Of a stretch of DNA of 6,916 nt, positions 5,874 through 6,916 are shown piece after piece. The DNA is from Gammaproteobacteria bacterium. Lineage in GTDB: Bacteria; Pseudomonadota; Gammaproteobacteria; Acidiferrobacterales; Acidiferrobacteraceae. The first letter of the stretch is position 1. Each line of letters begins with the position of its first letter. The stretch lies in assembly GCA_028064935.1 (NCBI GenBank), contig JAPTWT010000176.1, positions 1 through 6,916 on the forward strand, read 5' to 3'. The notes below the pieces were generated by a model. It did not search any database. It was given only the letters and a program-made list of their open reading frames with translations, and was not told where the DNA came from. Position numbers and translations under genes: made by a program.

Positions 5874-5882
5874 ATTTTAGAA

Positions 5883-6542
5883 ATGACGAAATCCATTTTC
5901 AGTCCTCCGCCTGGAGCGGTATCGATCGACAGGCGCGTCGCTCGCGAGGCGAGAGGCGCCGCGAAGGAATTGGACATGGTCGTCAAGAAGACGCCGTCGG
6001 TATGTGTCGAGGGCTGCTCCCATTGTTGTTATCAGATCGTTGAGGCGCATTCCTGGGAAGAGGAGGAGATATCGCGTTTCGTCGTCGAGGAGATGACCGC
6101 GGAAACCAAGGCAGTTGTGGCGAGGCAACTTCAGTTTTGGCACGACTGGTTCGACGGCGCCGCGCGTCCTTCGACACGATCGAACCCGATCACCTTTCAA
6201 GAATACAGGAATCTTTGCGTGAAAGCGGCTGTCGAGCGGATTCCTTGCCCATATTTGGTGGATTCCAGATGCGCCATTTATCCCGCACGTCCGGCGGTTT
6301 GCCGCGCACACATCATGAAGTCAGATCCCGAAGCCTGCCTGCGGGATCCGTTGCGCGAAAGCGAGTTGGATCGTCCTCGACTTTTCGAGAATTTCGCCAG
6401 TTCCGGTCGGTTCGATGCGTCGCGTAGACCATTCGCTTTTCGTCCATTGCCTTACCTCATGATCGAGGGGCTGAAAGTGGATGTGGAGTCGAGGCCGATG
6501 TTGGGATTTGTGTGGTCCGATGTCGCGTCTCCAAGACGCTGA
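5883..6542 (+). CDS. YkgJ-family cysteine-cluster (metal-binding) protein
   Basis: This 219-aa protein carries the paired cysteine pattern of the YkgJ / CxxCxxCC family. C41, C45, C48 and C49 lie in CVEGCSHCCYQ, and C122, C130 and C140 in the block CPYLVDSRCAIYPARPAVCR. C112 and C152 are extra cysteines. The cluster is thought to hold a metal, zinc or iron-sulfur; the biochemical role of the family is poorly defined. Residues about 50-110 are helical and acidic, and the C-terminal 70 residues show no known motif. There is no signal peptide or membrane segment, so it is cytoplasmic. It reads in the same direction as rloAB, 149 bp downstream, with no clear terminator between, so co-transcription is plausible. 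Family membership is secure; whether it serves the defence system is open. Confidence 0.85.
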   Translation: MTKSIFSPPPGAVSIDRRVAREARGAAKELDMVVKKTPSVCVEGCSHCCYQIVEAHSWEEEEISRFVVEEMTAETKAVVARQLQFWHDWFDGAARPSTRSNPITFQEYRNLCVKAAVERIPCPYLVDSRCAIYPARPAVCRAHIMKSDPEACLRDPLRESELDRPRLFENFASSGRFDASRRPFAFRPLPYLMIEGLKVDVESRPMLGFVWSDVASPRR

Positions 6543-6916
6543 CCCCCGGAGGTTGTCCAGTGTTCTATCGACGGCCAAAATTTCGTTTTCCGTACGCATC
6601 TCTACACTTGTTATTTTGGCGAACTCCCACGACAACCGGAATCACAAACGGGTTAACAGATGACAAGATCAATAAAAACAATAGATTAAAATAGGTGTGT
6701 CGGGCGTTTCCCGGTCACAGTCGGTCCAGCAACGCCTTGTTCTGCCTCATTACCGGCCCAAAAACGTCACGGCGCCGTTGGCACGATTTCGTCACAAGAA
6801 TTGGCCGAAAATCGGCCCGTAGGGGCCAATGGAAAACTACTGAGGACCTGGCCGAACTGATAAGTCGCACGCTGGAGCAAATCCGCTACTGGGTGCGAGA
6901 GCGTTAGGGGAAAGCG
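6543..6916. other. 374-bp tail without a convincing gene
   Basis: After the cysteine-cluster stop there is no recognisable gene to the window edge. An 8-bp inverted repeat GCCAAAAT/ATTTTGGC (6574-6581 and 6613-6620) could fold after the stop but lacks a T-run. An AT-rich stretch follows at about 6660-6692. Further right are a 10-bp palindrome ACGGCGCCGT (6769-6778) and two mutually exclusive stems (6800-6806 with 6824-6830, and 6803-6808 with 6812-6817). These may be remains of another insertion or the edge of the next locus. Confidence 0.4.
6695..6907 (+). CDS. possible 70-aa ORF, status unclear
   Basis: A GTG-initiated frame of 70 codons ends at 6907. The last 30 residues (about GQWKTTEDLAELISRTLEQI onward) look like an amphipathic helix ending in RYWVRER, more protein-like than the first half, which is rich in Ser, Arg and Cys. 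There is no good ribosome site before the GTG, although AGG occurs directly upstream. It may be the 3' end of a broken gene, perhaps of a transposase, or chance. No family can be assigned. Confidence 0.2.
   Translation: MCRAFPGHSRSSNALFCLITGPKTSRRRWHDFVTRIGRKSARRGQWKTTEDLAELISRTLEQIRYWVRER

Overview
The window looks like one end of an integrated mobile element in a GC-rich proteobacterium. A complete tRNA-Pro(GGG) gene with an encoded CCA and a near-consensus sigma70-type promoter lies at the left edge. A lambda-type tyrosine integrase sits directly behind it with its 3' end facing the tRNA, the usual arrangement when an element has integrated into a tRNA 3' end. The CCA-encoding tRNA, the lambda-Int-like arm-binding domain and the sigma70-type promoter fit a gammaproteobacterium or close relative (for example Acidithiobacillia). 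The species cannot be named from this sequence.

Layout. 1-123: tRNA promoter and tRNA-Pro. 124-195: the att-flanking region, with three in-phase 11-bp repeats that look like integrase arm-type sites. 196-3651, minus strand: a compact module reading toward the tRNA. In transcription order it holds a small membrane protein (154 aa), an 88-bp GC-rich spacer full of inverted repeats, a 129-aa helical protein, a 374-aa winged-helix protein resembling plasmid and phage replication initiators, a 72-aa excisionase-like protein and the integrase. The last four genes overlap by ATGA or are 1 nt apart, so they are almost certainly one operon. 3652-3782: a divergent promoter region with T-tracts. 3783-6542, plus strand: the cargo. 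It consists of a RloA-type AAA/ABC ATPase, an overlapping RloB-type Toprim-like protein, a possible 42-aa ORF and a YkgJ-family cysteine-cluster protein. 6543-6916: no convincing gene, some inverted repeats, and a 70-codon GTG-initiated ORF of unknown status.

How it works together (inference). The minus-strand module would integrate, excise and perhaps replicate the element. The plus-strand RloA/RloB pair belongs to the ATPase plus Toprim-nuclease type of anti-phage systems (RloAB, AbiL, and more distantly PARIS and Gabija), so it is probably the element's defence cargo. The most open question is whether the YkgJ-family metal-binding protein, just downstream and in the same direction, is a third component of that system. 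The far end of the element and a second att copy are not visible here.
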